Positions 33,718 through 33,942 of a stretch of 33,942 bases of DNA are shown here, piece by piece. The DNA comes from CAZWEZ01 sp964632795 (GTDB lineage: Bacteria; Pseudomonadota; Alphaproteobacteria; Rhodospirillales; 2-02-FULL-58-16). The notes beneath the pieces were generated by a model that saw only the letters and a list, made by a program, of their open reading frames with translations, had not been told where the DNA came from and did no database searches. The stretch is taken from NCBI GenBank assembly GCA_964632795.1, contig CAZWEZ010000034.1:1-33942 (forward strand), read 5' to 3'. A program made the translations under genes and the position numbers. Every line of letters begins with the position of its first letter. Within the stretch, counting starts at the first letter, position 1.

Positions 33718-33942
33718 ATGGACCGTCACCGCGGTATCGCCTACCGGATCCTGCTGGCCCTGGCCGGCGCCGCCGTGTTCTGGGAACGCCTGTGGCCGCG
33801 CCTGTGGCCGGCGGCCGGCATCGCCGGGGTGTTCTTTTCGCTGGCCCTGCTCGACCTCCTGCCGCGGCTTCCCGGGTGGCTGCACGCGCTTGTCCTGGCC
33901 GCCTTCGCCGGCGCCCTGACGGTGGCGCTGGGCCGCGGCGCG
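33718..33942 (+). CDS. DUF4175/TIGR02302-type membrane protein, cut off by the window end
   Basis: Only the first 75 residues are visible. After a basic start (MDRHRGIAYRILL) they contain two closely spaced membrane segments (about 9-30 and 35-72, with the charged turn PRLPGW). Position directly after lysA and the pattern WERLWPRLWP...ALLDLLPRLP are typical of the large (over 800 residues) alphaproteobacterial TIGR02302 family of unknown function. The assignment rests on this short part and the neighbours. Confidence 0.75.
   Translation, partial: MDRHRGIAYRILLALAGAAVFWERLWPRLWPAAGIAGVFFSLALLDLLPRLPGWLHALVLAAFAGALTVALGRGA

Overview
This window is high-GC, densely packed DNA from an alphaproteobacterium, most likely a member of the Rhodospirillales or a close relative. 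The evidence is the CckA-type hybrid kinase next to flagellar genes, the PraR/PhrR-type XRE regulator, the argH-lptM-lysA-DUF4175 order, the ffh-rpsP-rimM-trmD-rplS-leuC-leuD order, and a CtrA-type TTAA-N7-TTAA site. One run of 100 N (23955-24054) marks a scaffold gap, so this looks like a draft assembly.

Layout. Bases 3-2435 carry the 3' part of a large TPR protein, convergent with a small ferritin-like protein. Bases 3186-8634 are a flagellar block. The minus-strand operon is fhlB-like, unknown, fliO, fliP. The divergent plus-strand operon is flgB, flgC, fliE, fliQ, fliR, flhB. A perfect TTAA-N7-TTAA motif lies between them. cckA follows flhB, but a 266-bp MITE-like palindromic element has inserted exactly at its original start. 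The 3' end of cckA is duplicated (124 bp, one mismatch) on the far side of a 492-bp insert, which holds an IS1595-type transposase remnant and a small gene. Then come recA (with terminator), alaS and an MFS transporter, separated by long inverted repeats.

The middle is a translation and protein-targeting region. On the minus strand are dapF-mtaB-ftsY and an XRE regulator followed by what looks like the tail of a lost paralogue. On the plus strand are ffh-rpsP-rimM-trmD-rplS-leuC. A lower-GC, oppositely oriented gene for an uncharacterised membrane-anchored protein (Cys-Cys ... Asp-Cys-Asn-His-Gly ... Gly-rich tail with a Cys) separates leuC from leuD. A degenerate copy of the MITE end lies just upstream of leuD. 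The right end has a minus-strand envelope/redox group (TlpA-like thioredoxin, small lipoprotein) and a lipoprotein cyclophilin, then argH-lptM-lysA and the start of a DUF4175/TIGR02302 membrane protein.

How it works together. FliO/P/Q/R and FlhB are the flagellar export gate, with the FhlB-like protein as a possible substitute for the FlhB C-terminal domain; FlgB, FlgC and FliE form the proximal rod. CckA feeds the CtrA phosphorelay, and the CtrA-type site suggests that the flagellar operons are targets, so sensor and target are neighbours. FtsY and Ffh form the SRP targeting pair, and DapF with LysA gives the last steps to lysine. The most notable things are the traces of mobile-DNA remodelling: a MITE that took over a start codon while apparently keeping translational coupling, a duplicated cckA tail around an IS remnant, and the cargo-like gene that splits leuCD.
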